Assembly (NCBI GenBank): GCA_017444015.1
Contig: JAFSXN010000015.1
Span: 1 to 51,889, forward strand
Reading direction: 5' to 3'
Source: Lachnospiraceae bacterium
GTDB lineage: Bacteria > Bacillota > Clostridia > Lachnospirales > Lachnospiraceae
DNA length: 51,889 nt
Shown: piece by piece, positions 1 through 8,763 of the stretch
Position numbering within the stretch: the first letter of the stretch is position 1
Layout: each line of letters starts with the position of its first letter
The notes under the pieces: generated by a model
What the model was told of the DNA's origin: nothing
What the model saw: the letters and a program-made list of their open reading frames with translations, nothing else
The model's database searches: none
Made by a program: the position numbers and the translations under genes

Positions 1-140
1 ATTCACAGCCTTTTGGGCTGTGATAGTAACGGGTTTTGCCATTAAAAATCGCCTTCGGCGATGGGCAAAACCCATCTCAAGCCATAAGTTGTGGCCCGTA
101 ATCGCGCAGCAAGTGCGCGATTCGGCTGTGAATAGTAACG
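1..140. repeat. Structured intergenic repeat with four hairpins
   Basis: The stretch is almost entirely self-complementary. CACAGCC (4-10) pairs with GGCTGTG (16-22). GGGTTTTGCC (31-40) pairs with GGCAAAACCC (64-73), enclosing TCGCC/GGCGA (49-61). GCCA/TGGC (81-95) forms a small hairpin, and ATCGCGCA (101-108) pairs with TGCGCGAT (114-121). The left TTCACAGCC (2-10) can also pair with GGCTGTGAA (124-132), and GGCTGTGATAGTAACG (16-31) recurs nearly unchanged at 124-140. The ends resemble the arms of the 246-bp element at 3175-3420. It may continue left of the window. Function unknown. Confidence 0.6.
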
Positions 141-207
141 ACAAAACTCATAGGTATCGTAAACAAATCAAATGATATCATATAATAATTAACAGGAGAA
201 AAAGAAA

Positions 208-1296
208 ATGGAAGAGAAATTAAGAGTAGGGATCTTGGGAGCAACAGGCATGGTCGGGCAGCGTTTCATCGCTTTGCTTGCGAATCATCCATGGTTTGAG
301 GTTGTAAAGACCGCGGCCTCCAGGCGCAGCAGCGGAATGAGCTACCGGGAAGCGGTAGAAGGACGGTGGAAGATGGATACGCCGATCCCCGAAAAGGTCG
401 CGGATCTGATCGTAGAGGATGTCCAGGACGTTGCAGGGATCGCAAAGGATGTGGATTTTGTATTCAGCGCCGTGGATATGACCAAGGATGAGATCCGTTC
501 GATCGAGGAGGCCTACGCAAAGACCGAAACGCCGGTGGTATCCAATAACTCGGCTCATCGCTGGACTCCGGATGTACCGATGATCATCCCGGAGATCAAC
601 CCGGAGCATACGGATATCATCGGGGTCCAGAAAAAGCGCCTGGGTACGGTAAGAGGCTTCGTAGCCGTAAAGCCGAATTGCTCGATCCAGAGCTATACGC
701 CGGTGCTTGCCGCATGGAAGGAATTTGAGCCGACCGAGGTCATCGCTACGACCTATCAGGCGATCTCCGGAGCGGGAAAAACCTTTAAGGACTGGCCGGA
801 AATGAACGGAAACATCATTCCCTACATCAGCGGAGAAGAGGAAAAGAGTGAACAGGAGCCTCTTAAGATCTTCGGGCATATCGAAAACGGAGAGATCGTA
901 AAGGCTATAAGCCCCATCATCTCTACCCAGTGTATCCGTGTTCCCGTGCTTTACGGGCATACCGCCGCGGTGTTTGTCCGGTTTAAGAAAAAGCCGGAAA
1001 AGGAGGCGCTGATTGAGGCGATGGAGAGGTTTTCCGGTGTTCCGCAGGAGCTTAAGCTGCCAAGCGCTCCGAAGCAGTTTATCCGGTATCTGACCGAGGA
1101 TAACAGGCCTCAGGTGTCTCTGGATGTGGACTATGAGAACGGCATGGGCGTTACCATCGGCAGGCTCCGTGAGGATACGGTGTATGATTATAAGTTTGTG
1201 GGGCTTTCCCACAATACGATCAGAGGAGCGGCCGGCGGCGGTGTGCTCCTTGCGGAGCTGCTCAAGGCGAAGGGCTATATCACGAAAAAGGACTGA
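208..1296 (+). CDS. asd: Aspartate-semialdehyde dehydrogenase
   Basis: Reduces L-aspartyl-4-phosphate to aspartate semialdehyde with NADPH, the branch point to lysine/diaminopimelate, threonine and methionine, in the cytoplasm. The 362-residue protein opens with a nucleotide-binding GATGMVGQ (residues 11-18). The catalytic cysteine is Cys158 in KPNCSIQ, and the likely acid/base histidine is His251 in VLYGH. The sequence style (RRSSGMSY near the start, the NCSIQ active site) fits the archaeal/fungal-like ASADH subgroup found in many Clostridia, not the E. coli type. The start is supported by an AGGAG about 10 nt upstream, and a TATAAT (181-186) lies just before it without a convincing -35. A small PAS-like gene starts 3 nt after the stop, so the two are probably translated from one message. 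Confidence 0.93.
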   Translation: MEEKLRVGILGATGMVGQRFIALLANHPWFEVVKTAASRRSSGMSYREAVEGRWKMDTPIPEKVADLIVEDVQDVAGIAKDVDFVFSAVDMTKDEIRSIEEAYAKTETPVVSNNSAHRWTPDVPMIIPEINPEHTDIIGVQKKRLGTVRGFVAVKPNCSIQSYTPVLAAWKEFEPTEVIATTYQAISGAGKTFKDWPEMNGNIIPYISGEEEKSEQEPLKIFGHIENGEIVKAISPIISTQCIRVPVLYGHTAAVFVRFKKKPEKEALIEAMERFSGVPQELKLPSAPKQFIRYLTEDNRPQVSLDVDYENGMGVTIGRLREDTVYDYKFVGLSHNTIRGAAGGGVLLAELLKAKGYITKKD

Positions 1297-1299
1297 TCG

Positions 1300-1752
1300 A
1301 TGGAAGCTATGCTGGATGCGGGAAAGGAACAGCCCGGGCAAACCTTTGAGCGTCTGAAATATCAGAACGATCTTCTGAGCGCCATGAACGAAAGGCTCGT
1401 GGACAGTGACCGGATGTATAAGATGATCGCTAAATCCACCGGGGACCTTTATTATTACCGGAATTTCAGGCATAATATCACAGAGCTGATCGGGCCATGG
1501 GAAGAGCTTCTTAACAGGAGGCCGGATCCCCGTTCGTTCCGCTTTGAGGAGATCTTTGAGCTCCTTTATAAGGGGGAGCCCGAACTGTTTTCTGAGCGCA
1601 TCCTGAATATGGAACGCTCGGGGGAGGAGCGGGCCTCTCTGCTTCTTCGGTTTTTAAAGAATAATACAAAATATCTTTGTACAGGTACGGTCTATTATGA
1701 CGAAAAAGGAGAGCCGACCGATAAGCTGATTGGCTTTCGATGTATCGGATAG
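1300..1752 (+). CDS. Small PAS-like protein of unknown function
   Basis: A 150-residue soluble protein not recognised by name. Residues 15-40 look helical. The rest alternates short hydrophobic strands and helices and ends with GEPTDKLIGFRCIG, which resembles the last strand pair of a PAS fold (a turn followed by a short hydrophobic strand), so a stand-alone PAS-like sensor or adaptor is the best guess. No membrane segment or signal peptide is visible. Its start lies 3 nt after the asd stop, with AAGGA inside the asd end serving as ribosome binding site. The ATPase gene starts 16 nt after it. The tight spacing suggests an asd-PAS-ATPase message, and the protein may regulate or partner the ATPase. 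The PAS assignment is inference. Confidence 0.6.
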   Translation: MEAMLDAGKEQPGQTFERLKYQNDLLSAMNERLVDSDRMYKMIAKSTGDLYYYRNFRHNITELIGPWEELLNRRPDPRSFRFEEIFELLYKGEPELFSERILNMERSGEERASLLLRFLKNNTKYLCTGTVYYDEKGEPTDKLIGFRCIG

Positions 1753-1768
1753 TGCCGGAAAGGAAGCT

Positions 1769-3136
1769 ATGATCCAGGAAAGAAGCGTAGAGTACGAATA
1801 TCTGCGCGACTTTTACAACAGAGAGGAGAACCAGATCCTTGTTCTCTACGGAAATCGGTATAACGGGGCGAAGGAGTTTGTCCGCGATTTTCTGGAGGGG
1901 CTGGATCATTTCTACTATCTGGCCAGACAATGCTCCGCACAAGAGCAGGTCAACCAGTGGAAGGGGGAGCTGAAGGAGGAGTTGCCGAAGGGCACTGTCC
2001 TCGGGGATGATCTGGAGGGACTGCTTTCGGCGATGCTGAATCAGAAGTGCGTCAAGCGAGTCATCGTGATCGACGAGTTTCAGAACATCGTCCGTTCCAA
2101 TCCGGATTTTATCGAAACCCTGCTTCGGATAGCCGCAGACAAATGGAATAATCAGCCGGTGCTTTTCCTCCTTGTTTCGGAGAATTCCTTCTGGGTGGAG
2201 AATCAGATGGTGGAGAAGCTCGGAAGCTCCGCCTACGATATCGCCGGACTTCTAAAACTGAATGAGCTGAAGTTTCTGGAGATCGTCCGGCATTTTAAAA
2301 ATTATGAGCTGACGGACTGTGTCGAGGCGTATTCGATTCTTGGCGGTTTCAAGGAGTTCTGGGAGGAGTTTTCGGATGAAAAGACGATCCCCGAGAACGT
2401 CTGCGATTCCATTTTAAAAAAAGGGACGCTGCTTTATGAGCATGGCCTGAATATCTATCCGGAGGAGCTTCGGGAGCCGGCAGTCTATAATACGCTCCTT
2501 TCCGCCCTTTCCTCGGGGAGAGAAAAACTCAACGATATTTATAAGTATACCGGCTTTTCCAGAGCAAAGATCAGCGTTTATCTGAAAAATCTGATCGCGC
2601 AGGGGATCGTACGGAAGGTAAACTCCTATGATACGGCGTGCAGAGAGAATGCGCAGAAGGGGATCTATCGGATCTCGGATCCGTTTACGGAGTTCTGGTT
2701 CAAATTTGTTTTTCCCCATCTTTCAAGGCTTGGGGATCTTTCTTCGGAGGCGTTCTATCAGAAATATATCGCGCCGGAGCTTTTGAAATATACGGCGCGT
2801 TACTTTATCGAGGTCTGTTCGGAGTACCTGGAGCTGATGAACCGGATGGGGCGGCTGTCGTTTCGGTATACAAAGAAGGGCAGCTGGATCGGAAAGGTCG
2901 GAAATATTGATATCATCGCTCAGGATGAGGAGGGGCAGACTCTGGTTGCCATGTGCAGCTATGAAAAGGAACAGATGAGCTATGAGGACTACGAGTGGTT
3001 TATGTTCTGCGTAAAACAGGCAAAGCTTACGGTCAATGACTATTTTCTGTTTTCCGCGGGGACGTTTGATGAGCAGATCATCGAGGAGGCGGCGGCCAAC
3101 GAAAATATCTATCTGATCGACGCTTTAAAGCTCTGA
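1769..3136 (+). CDS. DUF234-type AAA ATPase with degenerate motifs
   Basis: The ATG at 1769 is preferred over an upstream in-frame codon at 1730 because GGAAAGGAAG lies directly before it and 1730 falls inside the preceding gene; this gives 455 residues. The layout matches the archaeal-ATPase/DUF234 family: N-terminal P-loop region, Walker B (VIVIDEFQN), a winged-helix-like segment (YTGFSRAKISVYLKNL), and a C-terminal DUF234 region (ISDPFTEFWFKF) that in relatives carries a PD-(D/E)XK nuclease-like core. The P-loop reads YGNRYNGAKEF, without the usual GK[T/S]. The nuclease-like core reads NIDIIAQDEEGQTLVAMCSY where relatives have an acidic residue and an ECK-type motif. It may therefore bind rather than hydrolyse nucleotide. 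Role unknown; relatives are often called ATP-binding proteins of mobile or regulatory context. Confidence 0.75.
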   Translation: MIQERSVEYEYLRDFYNREENQILVLYGNRYNGAKEFVRDFLEGLDHFYYLARQCSAQEQVNQWKGELKEELPKGTVLGDDLEGLLSAMLNQKCVKRVIVIDEFQNIVRSNPDFIETLLRIAADKWNNQPVLFLLVSENSFWVENQMVEKLGSSAYDIAGLLKLNELKFLEIVRHFKNYELTDCVEAYSILGGFKEFWEEFSDEKTIPENVCDSILKKGTLLYEHGLNIYPEELREPAVYNTLLSALSSGREKLNDIYKYTGFSRAKISVYLKNLIAQGIVRKVNSYDTACRENAQKGIYRISDPFTEFWFKFVFPHLSRLGDLSSEAFYQKYIAPELLKYTARYFIEVCSEYLELMNRMGRLSFRYTKKGSWIGKVGNIDIIAQDEEGQTLVAMCSYEKEQMSYEDYEWFMFCVKQAKLTVNDYFLFSAGTFDEQIIEEAAANENIYLIDALKL

Positions 3137-3174
3137 TCGTATTCTTGAAAAAAGCTCTTTAACGTGATAAAGTG

Positions 3175-3420
3175 TAACTATTCAGAACCAAGCGGATTTA
3201 TTTATACTGGTTAACGATTTTCGTTGCCGATCAACCGGACTCGCAAACGCAATTCCAGTACGTTTACTTTATCACAAACGGCAATTAATTGCGTTCGCGA
3301 GTATAAAAATGAGTGCCGAATGCTCGCATTCAGAACATCATTTTTAAATAAATCCATTTGGCGAGAAGCCAACAACGAGGAAAAACAAAGGTTTTTCCGA
3401 GTCCTGGTTCTGAATAGTTA
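3175..3420. repeat. 246-bp nested palindromic element (contains a 103-bp copy)
   Basis: This fills most of the 315-bp gap between the ATPase gene and the ABC transporter. The outer arms TAACTATTCAGAACCA (3175-3190) and TGGTTCTGAATAGTTA (3405-3420) are perfect 16-bp inverted repeats. Inside them GGATTTATTTA (3194-3204) pairs with TAAATAAATCC (3345-3355). Between these lie the 103-bp element (3203-3305) and a GAATGC/GCATTC hairpin (3318-3331). Right of the second stem are TTGGC/GCCAA (3358-3372) and GGAAAAAC/GTTTTTCC (3379-3398) hairpins. The whole could fold as a many-armed cruciform or RNA. No credible gene is present; an apparent reading frame at 3224-3433 is repeat sequence. Confidence 0.8.
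3203..3305 (+). repeat. 103-bp branched palindromic repeat, copy A
   Basis: Begins TATACTGG and ends AGTATA (terminal inverted repeats). The inner long stem is ACTCGCAAACGCAATT (from 3239) with AATTGCGTTCGCGAGT (ending 3303). Small hairpins AACGA/TCGTT and GTTG/CAAC lie left of it, and CGTTT/AAACG sits in its loop. Same length and internal order as copies B, C and D. Confidence 0.8.
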
Positions 3421-3451
3421 CCATAAAATATAAAACGCAAGGAGGTATATT

Positions 3452-4246
3452 ATGAAAAAATTAACTGTTTTGCTGCTTTCCGTTTTTACGGCGACGGCTT
3501 TGTTCGGCTGCGCAGGGGCAGCGGCGCCTCAGGGCAGCGCTTCTTCGGAGACTGCTTCGGAAACGGAGACTTCAGGCGATAACGCAGGCGGAACGCTTGT
3601 TATGGCGACCAACGCGGAATTTCCGCCCTATGAGTTCTATGACGGGGATGCCATCGTAGGGATCGACGTAGAGATCATGCAGGCTATCGCTGAGGATCTA
3701 GGGATGACGCTTCAGATCGAGGATATGGCCTTTGATTCCGTTATCACCTCCGTCCAGACTGGGAAAGCGGATATTGGCGCGGCAGGACTTACGGTAACCG
3801 AGGACAGACTGGCGAACGTCAATTTCTCTGACGCTTACGCGGAGAGCGCTCAGATGATCATCGTCAAGGAGGGCAGCGAGGTAGCCAGTCCCGATGATCT
3901 GGTCGGAAAGACGGTCGGTGTTCAGCTTGGTACGACCGGCGATATCTATGCCGAGGATATCGAGGACGCTACGGTAGAGCGCTACAACAAGGGAATGGAA
4001 GCTGTCCAGGCGCTTTCCCAGGGCAAGATCGACGCGGTCATCATCGACAGAGAGCCGGCCAAGGTCTTTGTTTCCCAGAACGAGGGAATCAAGATGCTGG
4101 ATGAGGAGTTTACGGTAGAGGAATACGCGATCGCCATCGCCAAAGATAACGAAGAGCTTTTAAACAAGGTCAACGATTCGATCGCTTCCTTAAAGAGCTC
4201 CGGAAAGCTGCAGGAGATCGCTGAAAAATATATCAATGCGGAATAA
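3452..4246 (+). CDS. Amino acid ABC transporter substrate-binding lipoprotein
   Basis: Captures a polar amino acid (family range: glutamine, cystine, histidine or arginine) outside the membrane for the adjoining ABC importer. The 264-residue protein has a lipoprotein signal with lipobox LFGC (Cys20), a Ser/Thr/Glu-rich linker to about residue 48, and a bilobed family 3 binding domain. That domain starts LVMATNAEFPPYEFYD and includes GIDVEIMQAIAEDL, the ligand-contacting region AAGLTVTEDR, and the hinge GVQLGTTGD. The start follows AAGGAGG by 6 nt. The permease follows 9 nt downstream and the ATPase overlaps the permease, giving a complete three-gene transporter. The substrate cannot be told from sequence. 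Confidence 0.92.
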   Translation: MKKLTVLLLSVFTATALFGCAGAAAPQGSASSETASETETSGDNAGGTLVMATNAEFPPYEFYDGDAIVGIDVEIMQAIAEDLGMTLQIEDMAFDSVITSVQTGKADIGAAGLTVTEDRLANVNFSDAYAESAQMIIVKEGSEVASPDDLVGKTVGVQLGTTGDIYAEDIEDATVERYNKGMEAVQALSQGKIDAVIIDREPAKVFVSQNEGIKMLDEEFTVEEYAIAIAKDNEELLNKVNDSIASLKSSGKLQEIAEKYINAE

Positions 4247-4255
4247 GGATCAGAG

Positions 4256-4945
4256 ATGAATTCTTTTGCAGAATCCTTTTATCAGAATTTTATAGAAAAG
4301 GACAGATACAAGTATATCCTGGACGGCGTGAAGAATACGCTTATCATGACCTTTCTCGCCGTCCTGATCGGTATACTGATCGGCTTTATCATAGCGGTGA
4401 TCCGCTCAACCTACGATAATACGAGGAGACTGAAGCTGCTTAACGCTCTGGCGCAGATCTATCTTACCGTGATCCGTGGCACGCCGGTGGTTTTGCAGCT
4501 TCTGATCACATATTTTGTCATATTCGCCTCGGTGAATATCTCCAAGATGTTTGTCGCTGTCATCGCCTTCGGGATCAACTCGGGGGCTTATGTCGCTGAG
4601 ATCATACGAAGCGGCATCAACTCCGTGGATATCGGGCAGTTTGAAGCCGGGCGGTCGTTAGGCTTTTCCTATAATCAGACGATGGTGAATTTCATTCTGC
4701 CCCAGGCGCTGAAAAATGTCTTGCCGGCCCTGGGCAATGAGTTTATCGTGCTTTTAAAGGAAACGTCGGTAGCCGGGTATATCGCCATGCAGGATCTGAC
4801 CAAGGGAGCTGATATCATTCGAAGTCAGACTTATTCTGCCTTTATGCCCCTTTTAATGGCGGCTGCGATCTATCTGATCTTAGTCATTATCTTCGATTAT
4901 CTGGTAAAGCGGCTGGAGAGGAGGTTGAGAAACAGTGACCACTAA
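4256..4945 (+). CDS. Amino acid ABC transporter permease
   Basis: Membrane subunit of the polar amino acid importer, 229 residues, His/Glu/Gln/Arg/opine family (HisM/GlnP type). It shows about five hydrophobic segments (roughly 25-47, 60-85, 90-112, 150-165 and 195-215). The cytoplasmic coupling loop is the EAA-like stretch [18 protein letters not shown] followed by [15 protein letters not shown], which docks onto the ATPase. The conserved [14 protein letters not shown] comes before segment 3. Only one permease gene is present, so it is expected to work as a homodimer. The last 11 nt overlap the start of the ATPase gene, indicating translational coupling. Confidence 0.93.
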   Translation: MNSFAESFYQNFIEKDRYKYILDGVKNTLIMTFLAVLIGILIGFIIAVIRSTYDNTRRLKLLNALAQIYLTVIRGTPVVLQLLITYFVIFASVNISKMFVAVIAFGINSGAYVAEIIRSGINSVDIGQFEAGRSLGFSYNQTMVNFILPQALKNVLPALGNEFIVLLKETSVAGYIAMQDLTKGADIIRSQTYSAFMPLLMAAAIYLILVIIFDYLVKRLERRLRNSDH

Positions 4946-5681
4946 GAATGAGACCCCTCTGATCCAGGTTTCCCATCTTCAGAAATCCTTTGAGGATCTG
5001 AAGGCTTTAAAGGATATTTCCGTTGATTTCTATCAGGGGGATGTGGCGTTTATCGTAGGTCCTTCCGGGTCCGGAAAAAGTACCTTTCTTCGCTGCCTGA
5101 ACCGTTTAGAGGAGCCGACCGGGGGTTCTATCCTCTTTGAAGGAACGGATATCTGCGCGAAGGACTGCGATATCGACAGGCACCGCCAGAAAATGGGTAT
5201 GGTCTTTCAGCAGTTCAATCTGTTCCCGCATCTGACCGTGATGCGGAATCTGACCATCGGGCCGATGAAGCTGCAGAACGTGTCCAAGGAGGAGGCGGAG
5301 AGCCGGGCGCAGGCTCTGCTTGAGCGGGTAGGCCTCGGGGACCGTGGCGATACCTATCCGAACAAGCTGTCTGGCGGGCAGAAGCAGAGGATCGCGATCT
5401 GCCGCTCCCTCTGTATGAATCCGGATGTCATGCTCTTTGACGAGCCGACCTCTGCCCTGGATCCGGAAATGGTGGGCGAGGTCTTAAATGTTATGCGTGA
5501 GCTTGCAAGAGACCATATGACGATGATCGTTGTGACACACGAAATGGGCTTTGCGAGAGAGGTTGCCAACCGGGTCCTGTTTATGGCGGACGGGGAGATC
5601 CTTGAGGAAAATACGCCGGAGGAGTTCTTCGGTGCGCCGAAGAATGAAAGACTTCAGGCATTTTTAGGGAGCGTTCTATGA
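4935..5681 (+). CDS. Amino acid ABC transporter ATP-binding protein
   Basis: Hydrolyses ATP to drive the amino acid importer, GlnQ/HisP type, 248 residues. All key motifs are intact: Walker [10 protein letters not shown] (42-50), Q-loop Gln92 in [11 protein letters not shown], signature LSGGQ (145-149), Walker B VMLFDE (165-170) with catalytic Glu170, D-loop SALD, and switch His202 in VVTHEMG. It starts at GTG, preceded by GGAGAGGAGG inside the permease end. The stop codon overlaps the ATG of topoisomerase III (ATGA), so topB is likely translated from the same message, an unusual operon partner. Confidence 0.94.
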   Translation: MTTKNETPLIQVSHLQKSFEDLKALKDISVDFYQGDVAFIVGPSGSGKSTFLRCLNRLEEPTGGSILFEGTDICAKDCDIDRHRQKMGMVFQQFNLFPHLTVMRNLTIGPMKLQNVSKEEAESRAQALLERVGLGDRGDTYPNKLSGGQKQRIAICRSLCMNPDVMLFDEPTSALDPEMVGEVLNVMRELARDHMTMIVVTHEMGFAREVANRVLFMADGEILEENTPEEFFGAPKNERLQAFLGSVL

Positions 5682-7762
5682 GTGAGGCTGTTTCCAAAAC
5701 GGTCTTTATCGCCGAAAAGCCCAGCGTCGCGAAGCAGTTTGCGGAGGCGTTAAAGCTGAAAACAAAGAGCTACGACGGATATCTGGAATCGGAGAATACG
5801 ATCGTTACCTGGTGCGTCGGGCATCTTATCACCATGAGCTATCCCGATGCCTATGATAAAAAATATAAAAAATGGAGTTTTGCGACCCTGCCGTTTCTGC
5901 CGACAGATTATAAATATGAAGTGATCCCTTCGGCAAAGAAGCAGTACCAGATCGTCAAAAAGCTGTTAACGAGGCCGGACGTGGCGACGATCTACGTCTG
6001 TACCGACTCCGGACGGGAGGGCGAATATATCTACCGTCTGGTGGATCAGGAGGCCGGTGTCACCGGAAAAACAAAAAAACGGGTATGGATCGATTCCCAG
6101 ACGGAGGAGGAGATCCGGCGCGGGATCAAAGAAGCGAAGGACCTTTCGGAGTACGATGCTTTAGCGGATGCGGCGTATCTTCGGGCAAAGGAGGATTATC
6201 TGATGGGGATCAATTTCTCCCGCGCCCTGAGTCTGAAATACGGAGACGCGATCGCGGACTTTTTACATATGAAATTCGCTGTCGTTTCCGTAGGAAGGGT
6301 CATGACCTGTGTGCTGGGAATGGTGGTGAGAAGGGAACGGGAGATCCGGGAGTTTGTTAAGACGCCGTTCTACCGGCTGATCGCGGCAACGATCCTCTCC
6401 GGAGATGGGAACGATCCGGAGTCCCAGGGCAGCTTTCCCGCGGAATTTAAGGCGGTGGAGGGCTCCGCTTACTATCTGTCTCCAAAGCTCTATAAGGAAA
6501 ACGGCTTTAAGGAGCGGGAGGATGCAAAGAAGCTGATCGAGGAGCTGCTAAACCGCTCGCGGAAAAAGGCTGTCGTGGATTCCATCGAGCGGAAAAAGGA
6601 AAAGAAAAATCCGCCGCTCTTATATAATCTGGCGGAGCTTCAGAATCAGTGCAGCAAGCTGTTTAAGATCTCTCCCGAGGAAACCTTGCGGATCGTTCAG
6701 GAGCTGTATGAGAGGAAGTTAGTCACCTACCCCCGTACGGACGCGAGAGTGCTTTCGACGGCGATCGCAAAGGAGATCCAGAAAAATATCGGAGGGCTTA
6801 AGGCCTACCCGATCCTTTCAGAGACCGCCGAGGGAATACTTTCCACAGGGTCTTTTCAGGGTATCGCGAAAACCCGCTATGTAGACGATAAGAAGATCAC
6901 GGATCACTACGCGATCATCCCTACGGGGCAGGGACTGTCCGGGCTGTCAAAGCTGCCTGAGCTTTCGCAGAAGGTCTATGAGGTGATCGCAAGGCGGTTT
7001 CTTGGAATCTTTTTGGAGCCTGCCGAATATTTAAAAACAAGCGTTATTTTAAATATCGGCGGAGAGAAATTCTTTGCCAATTTCAAGCTGCTTGCAAAGG
7101 AAGGCTTCCTTTCCATATGGAATTATTCCTTTATAAAAAAGAAGGAAGATAATAAAGAAGAGGCCGCAAAGGACGAAAATAAGGAGCAGGAGGGTGAAGA
7201 AGCAGAGGAGATCTCCTGTGACGAAGGATTTCTTGAAAGGCTTAAGGCATTAAAGAAAGGAACTGTATTGCAGGTTTCTTCCATAGATATCAAGGAGGGA
7301 GAGACGACCCCGCCCAAGAGATATACCTCCGGTTCCATGATCCTTGCGATGGAAAACGCGGGGCAGCTCATTGAGGATGAGGAGCTCAGAGCTCAGATCA
7401 AGGGCAGCGGGATCGGAACCAGCGCTACGAGAGCGGGAATCCTGGAAAAGCTCTTTAAAAACGGCTATCTGAGGCTAAATCAAAAGACGCAGATGATAAC
7501 GCCGGAGCTTTTGGGGGAGATGATCTATGATATTGTGGCCGCCTCCATCAAGCCCATGCTCGATCCGAAGCTGACTGCCAGCTGGGAGAAGGGTCTGACC
7601 CAGGTGGCCGGGGGCGAGATCAGCGCTGACGTGTATATGGAGAAGCTGAATGATTATGTCGCAAGGCGGACGAACTCGGTACGGGCCCTGAATAATCAGG
7701 CGGGGCTTCGGAATATGTTTCAGAGGGCGGCATCAAATTACACGGAACAGCAAAAAAAATAA
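5678..7762 (+). CDS. topB: DNA topoisomerase III (type IA)
   Basis: Relaxes and decatenates DNA by single-strand passage. The 694-residue protein has an N-terminal Toprim domain ([13 protein letters not shown] with the catalytic Glu; [13 protein letters not shown] at 108-120 supplies the metal-binding acids in the TDxGREGE form seen in Gram-positive topoisomerase III). The active-site tyrosine is Tyr351 in [16 protein letters not shown] (206-210) and [13 protein letters not shown] near residue 575 are family motifs. A lysine/glutamate-rich insertion at roughly residues 485-515 is unusual. No C-terminal zinc finger is present. The start codon overlaps the stop of the ABC ATPase. The sequence looks chromosomal; nearby conjugation genes, which often accompany plasmid-borne TopB, are absent. 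Confidence 0.93.
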   Translation: MSEAVSKTVFIAEKPSVAKQFAEALKLKTKSYDGYLESENTIVTWCVGHLITMSYPDAYDKKYKKWSFATLPFLPTDYKYEVIPSAKKQYQIVKKLLTRPDVATIYVCTDSGREGEYIYRLVDQEAGVTGKTKKRVWIDSQTEEEIRRGIKEAKDLSEYDALADAAYLRAKEDYLMGINFSRALSLKYGDAIADFLHMKFAVVSVGRVMTCVLGMVVRREREIREFVKTPFYRLIAATILSGDGNDPESQGSFPAEFKAVEGSAYYLSPKLYKENGFKEREDAKKLIEELLNRSRKKAVVDSIERKKEKKNPPLLYNLAELQNQCSKLFKISPEETLRIVQELYERKLVTYPRTDARVLSTAIAKEIQKNIGGLKAYPILSETAEGILSTGSFQGIAKTRYVDDKKITDHYAIIPTGQGLSGLSKLPELSQKVYEVIARRFLGIFLEPAEYLKTSVILNIGGEKFFANFKLLAKEGFLSIWNYSFIKKKEDNKEEAAKDENKEQEGEEAEEISCDEGFLERLKALKKGTVLQVSSIDIKEGETTPPKRYTSGSMILAMENAGQLIEDEELRAQIKGSGIGTSATRAGILEKLFKNGYLRLNQKTQMITPELLGEMIYDIVAASIKPMLDPKLTASWEKGLTQVAGGEISADVYMEKLNDYVARRTNSVRALNNQAGLRNMFQRAASNYTEQQKK

Positions 7763-7793
7763 TATTCTATTAAAATAAGAAGGGGCAGGGAGT

Positions 7794-8465
7794 ATGGAAC
7801 AGTGCAGAATCGAAAATCTGTTTGATCTGAAGGAAACGATCACAAGCGAACTATTTGAAGGGCATACCTATCCATGGGAGGTCCTTCCTCTGATCGGAGA
7901 TTTTATAAGACGTCTCGGCGAGACCTTATCGCAGGAAGAATATGAAAAGCGGGGAGAGGATATCTGGGTCGCAAGATCCGCGGTGATCTTTGATACGGCT
8001 TATATCGCGGGACCCGCCATTATCGGGAAAGAGGCTCAGGTCAGGCAGGGCGCCTTTATCCGGGGAAATGCCATCGTCGGAGAGGGCACCGTCGTAGGAA
8101 ATTCTACGGAGCTGAAAAATGCGATCCTGTTCAATAAGGTCCAGGTCCCGCATTTCAACTATATCGGGGATTCAATCCTTGGATACAGAGCCCATACCGG
8201 TGCCGGGGTGATCGCCTCCAATGTCAAGCTCGACAAAAAGCCGGTGGTCGTAAAGGACGGGAAGGAGCAGATCGATACCGGCCTGAAAAAGTTCGGAGCT
8301 ATGCTCGGAGATTTCGCGGAGATCGGCTGTAATTCCGTCTTAAATCCCGGGACCGTTGTCGGACGGAATTCCATCGTGTATACATTAAGCAGTGTCCGGG
8401 GCGTGATCCCTGCGGACTCGATCTACAAAAACGCCGCGGAAATCCGGGAAAGAGAGCAGCGGTAA
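7794..8465 (+). CDS. Left-handed beta-helix acyltransferase-like protein
   Basis: A 223-residue cytosolic protein related to the C-terminal half of GlmU. Residues 1-55 are helical, and residues about 60-200 carry imperfect hexapeptide repeats such as IAGPAIIGKEA, IRGNAIVGEG and VVGNST, which build a left-handed beta-helix. GYRAHTGAGV and the loop up to KFGAMLGDFAEIGCNSVLNPGT match the acetyl-CoA/acceptor region of GlmU-like acetyltransferases. The N-terminal uridylyltransferase domain is missing, so the enzyme would be an acyltransferase only; Clostridial relatives are commonly labelled UDP-GlcNAc pyrophosphorylase-related. The start has GGGGCAGGGAG upstream, 31 nt after topB. Substrate unknown. 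Confidence 0.8.
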   Translation: MEQCRIENLFDLKETITSELFEGHTYPWEVLPLIGDFIRRLGETLSQEEYEKRGEDIWVARSAVIFDTAYIAGPAIIGKEAQVRQGAFIRGNAIVGEGTVVGNSTELKNAILFNKVQVPHFNYIGDSILGYRAHTGAGVIASNVKLDKKPVVVKDGKEQIDTGLKKFGAMLGDFAEIGCNSVLNPGTVVGRNSIVYTLSSVRGVIPADSIYKNAAEIREREQR

Positions 8466-8577
8466 AGCTGAAAGCAGGCCTTTTCGCGCTTCGCCTTAAG
8501 CAATCAGGGGCAGTTTGAATTTGTAACATTCTGTTAAAAAAAAATTAAAATTTTGGATACATAAAAAAACAAAAAAA

Positions 8578-8620
8578 TTGTAACAAATTTATAAAGAGAT
8601 GGTATAATACTTTGTATAAT
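8578..8620 (+). promoter_or_regulatory. Putative promoter of the 19-residue-repeat protein gene
   Basis: In an AT-rich stretch, TTGTAA (8578-8583) is followed after 19 bp by TATAAT (8603-8608). A second TATAAT occurs at 8615-8620. The spacing is longer than ideal, so the exact hexamers are uncertain, but transcription from here would give an untranslated leader of nearly 190 nt. Confidence 0.5.
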
Positions 8621-8631
8621 ATATCTAATGA

Positions 8632-8763
8632 GCACCTGTCTTTCAAGGTGCCATCAGATAATGAGTAAATCGCATCTTTTCAGCGATTTACGAGTCTATG
8701 TTAATTTTTTGATAATATACAACTGTTCAGTATCTTCTTAATGGTTGGGGGGAGAGCAGTTGT
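8632..8763 (+). promoter_or_regulatory. Structured 5' leader with three stem-loops
   Basis: This lies inside the 335-bp gap before the repeat-protein gene, which otherwise holds only AT-rich sequence and the putative promoter. GCACCT/AGGTGC (8632-8651) and TAAATCGC/GCGATTTA (8666-8690) are perfect stems. ACAACTG (8719-8725) pairs with CAGTTGT (8757-8763) and encloses a G-rich GGTTGGGGGGAGAG tract. No T-run follows any stem, so these are not standard terminators. No known riboswitch consensus was recognised. It may control stability or translation of the following gene. Confidence 0.5.

Noticed and set aside
220-1473. 417-codon open frame antisense to asd
   Set aside because: Composition is that of the reverse strand of asd (Arg/His/Leu-rich), no ribosome binding site, and asd is a clear family member.
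3224-3433. Open frame of 69 codons starting MPINRTRKRNSSTF
   Set aside because: The same peptide start recurs at 23760-23975 only because both lie in copies of the 103-bp repeat; no ribosome binding site and no conservation beyond the repeat.
5998-6040. TopB metal site reading TDSGREGE instead of DPDREGE
   Set aside because: First looked like loss of an acidic ligand, but the TDxGREGE form is usual in Gram-positive topoisomerase III.
8632-8763. Known riboswitch (c-di-GMP, lysine, T-box) in the leader
   Set aside because: The conserved cores of these classes that I know are not present; only simple stem-loops are seen.
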